A stretch of DNA of 6,460 bases from Gemmatimonadota bacterium (GTDB lineage: Bacteria; Gemmatimonadota; Gemmatimonadetes; Gemmatimonadales; Gemmatimonadaceae). Within the stretch, counting starts at the first letter, position 1; each line of letters begins with the position of its first letter. A program made the position numbers and the translations under genes. The notes beneath the pieces were generated by a model. That model was not told the DNA's origin, made no database searches, and saw only the letters and a program-made list of their open reading frames with translations. Where the stretch lies: positions 1 to 6,460 of the forward strand of contig CANJOX010000185.1 of the NCBI GenBank assembly GCA_947475795.1. The letters are read 5' to 3'. Below, one piece after another: positions 5,472 to 6,460 of this stretch.

Positions 5472-5549
5472 TGGGGGAAAGCTAGCGGGTTGGGTGGGGG
5501 GCGGCAGCGGGGTGCGGTTGGTGGAATATCCGTCTATGGTCAGATTTCA
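5472..5549. promoter_or_regulatory. Divergent promoter region with G-rich tract
   Basis: This 78-bp gap separates the Ada-type gene from the plus-strand ORFs and must hold the promoter of at least the former. It contains GCTAGC at 5481-5486 and a G4-type motif on the plus strand at 5487-5512 (G-runs at 5487, 5492, 5496 and 5509, longest loop 7 nt). An AT-richer part lies at 5524-5549. No convincing -35/-10 pair is found. Confidence 0.4.
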
Positions 5550-5582
5550 ATGACGACTTCGGAAACGACCGCGGAGATTCGA

Positions 5583-5840
5583 ATGAGCAAGCCACAGCCT
5601 GCGGCCCCGCAGGCGCCAACCGGAGCCCCCGTCTCTCCCGCAGGATTCCTGCGCGGTACGATCGTGCGACACGGCGATCTCGTGTCGCCAGACAGCGAGC
5701 GCTGGACGGCGTCGAAAACCGATCCCTTGCTGGTGCGCGGGACAATGCGTGCGGCTAGAAAGCCGTCCGCCCGGGTCAAGGAGCCGTCTCCGGACTACGT
5801 GGGAGGTACGGCCCACTCAGCAAGCCAACGATCCGGTTGA
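5583..5840 (+). CDS. Small hypothetical ORF, possibly the N-terminal part of the next gene
   Basis: This is an 85-residue ORF from ATG 5583, chosen because GGAG (5573-5576) stands 6 nt upstream; ATG 5550 is in frame and would add 11 residues. The protein begins with a Pro/Ala/Gln-rich tail (KPQPAAPQAPTGAP) and continues GFLRGTIVRHGDLVSPDSERW. I do not recognise a family. Third-position GC is about 70 percent overall, but is high up to about position 5800 and drops sharply after it, exactly where the downstream membrane-protein frame becomes GC-rich at its third positions. The stop TGA (5838-5840) overlaps a TTG that can start the next gene. Either this is a short gene translationally coupled to the next, or a frameshift near 5800 separates one gene into two. 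A minus-strand open frame across 5540-5779 shares the same wobble positions and cannot be excluded by composition. Confidence 0.38.
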   Translation: MSKPQPAAPQAPTGAPVSPAGFLRGTIVRHGDLVSPDSERWTASKTDPLLVRGTMRAARKPSARVKEPSPDYVGGTAHSASQRSG

Positions 5841-6460
5841 TCGACTGGTCACGGCTCGCGCCCGCCGCACCGCTCCTGTCCTCCGTGGCGCTGCTCGCAC
5901 TGACGCTGCTCGCCATGCACTGGTCGGCGCAGGCGCTCGCGCGGCAGTCGTCGCAGCTCTTCGGGCGTCGCCTGCAGCTGTACCTGTTCGGGCTGCCGGG
6001 CACGATCGTGCACGAAGGGAGTCACGTAATCGCCTGCGTACTCTTCGGCCATCGCGTGCATCGCGTAAAGTGGTTCGATCCCTCGGCCACGGATGGCGCG
6101 CTGGGGTCGGTGGAACACTCCTACAATCCGGCCAGCGCGGTTCAGCGCGTGGGCACGATCGTGATCGGTCTCGCGCCACTGCTCGCCGGCGCGGCCGTGC
6201 TGTTGCTGGCGGCGCGGCTGCTGCTGGGGGTGCCGGTGGCGCACATGGCCGATCTCGCCGATGTGCCACTGTGGCGCTGGGCGCTGTTCGCCTACGTGAG
6301 CCTGTCGGTGGGCGGGTCGATGCACCTGAGCGCCTCGGATGTGCGCGGTACGTGGCGCGGCGTGGTCACGCTGGGCGCCTGGCTTGCGGCGGCGCTGCTG
6401 TTGTCGCTGGCGTTGTGGTGGGTGCTGTCGCAGCTCGCGCCCACGGTGTGGCCCGCGCAC
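5837..6460 (+). CDS. M50-like membrane metalloprotease (partial, runs off right edge)
   Basis: The frame is open from 5759 to the window end. TTG 5837 is the only common start codon before the first membrane segment; GTG 5885 and ATG 5915 would cut into it. From TTG, 208 residues are visible. Likely membrane segments: 8-28, 48-70, 104-130, 147-164 and 176-200. HEGSH (59-63) lies in the second segment and fits the HExxH zinc motif of intramembrane site-2-type proteases. SMHLSASD (161-168) supplies a candidate third ligand, Asp168. Between them are GALGSVEHSYNP (87-98) and GLAPLLAG (111-118), motifs I recall from M50-like membrane proteins of unknown substrate. It probably sits in the inner membrane. 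No Shine-Dalgarno is well placed for the TTG: GGGAGG at 5801-5806 is too far. Translational coupling through the TTGA overlap, or an upstream start in another frame joined by a frameshift, are the alternatives. Confidence 0.8.
   Translation, partial: MIDWSRLAPAAPLLSSVALLALTLLAMHWSAQALARQSSQLFGRRLQLYLFGLPGTIVHEGSHVIACVLFGHRVHRVKWFDPSATDGALGSVEHSYNPASAVQRVGTIVIGLAPLLAGAAVLLLAARLLLGVPVAHMADLADVPLWRWALFAYVSLSVGGSMHLSASDVRGTWRGVVTLGAWLAAALLLSLALWWVLSQLAPTVWPAH

Noticed and set aside
5540..5779. Minus-strand 79-codon open frame
   Set aside because: Codon-position composition cannot separate it from the plus-strand ORF because both use the same wobble positions. It has no ribosome binding site or recognisable motif and would have to end inside the promoter region of the Ada-type gene.
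5849..6460. Minus-strand open frame, 203 codons, open to the right edge
   Set aside because: It has an Arg/Gln/His-rich product without motifs and lies opposite the membrane protease, which has HEGSH and several membrane segments.

Overview
The window is GC-rich, non-palindromic bacterial DNA from a didermal bacterium. Three proteins carry N-terminal signal peptides that end in A|Q, one gene encodes an outer-membrane beta-barrel protein of the DUF5916 type, and GTG or TTG starts appear likely. Together these best fit Gemmatimonadota or a similar soil or freshwater lineage. This is an inference from gene content and style; no rRNA or other marker gene is present.

Layout: (1) Positions 1-197, minus strand: the N-terminus of a secreted protein that runs off the left edge, with a 12-bp tandem repeat inside the signal-peptide coding sequence. 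(2) Positions 198-444: a divergent intergenic region with two small palindromes and a leader hairpin that could hide the ribosome binding site of the next gene. (3) Positions 445-864, plus strand: a small protein resembling the N-terminal domain found next to or fused with HNH restriction endonucleases. (4) Positions 876-2615, minus strand: an exported DUF885-like protein in which the usual HExxPGH zinc motif is degenerate. (5) Positions 2616-2758: a spacer filled with a composite degenerate repeat. (6) Positions 2759-5014, minus strand: a DUF5916 protein with a family 9-like carbohydrate-binding (DOMON) domain followed by an outer-membrane beta barrel. (7) Positions 5015-5186: a spacer with two opposed arrays of degenerate heptamers (ACCCANN) that form a long imperfect inverted repeat and a G-quadruplex-prone strand. 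(8) Positions 5187-5471, minus strand: a small Ada-type metal-binding protein. (9) Positions 5472-5549: a short divergent promoter region with a second G-rich tract. (10) Positions 5583-5840, plus strand: a small uncertain ORF. It overlaps by TTGA with (11) an M50-like membrane metalloprotease with an HEGSH motif that runs off the right edge (5837-6460).

The two long minus-strand genes lie in tandem (DUF5916 first, DUF885 second) and could form an envelope-protein unit, though 143 bp of repeat DNA separates them. No obvious defence island, mobile element, RNA gene or CRISPR array is visible. The most unusual content is in the spacers (heptamer arrays, ATCCGTGTT repeat, sequestered ribosome binding site), in the altered metal-site residues of two proteins, and in the apparent coding-frame switch near position 5800.
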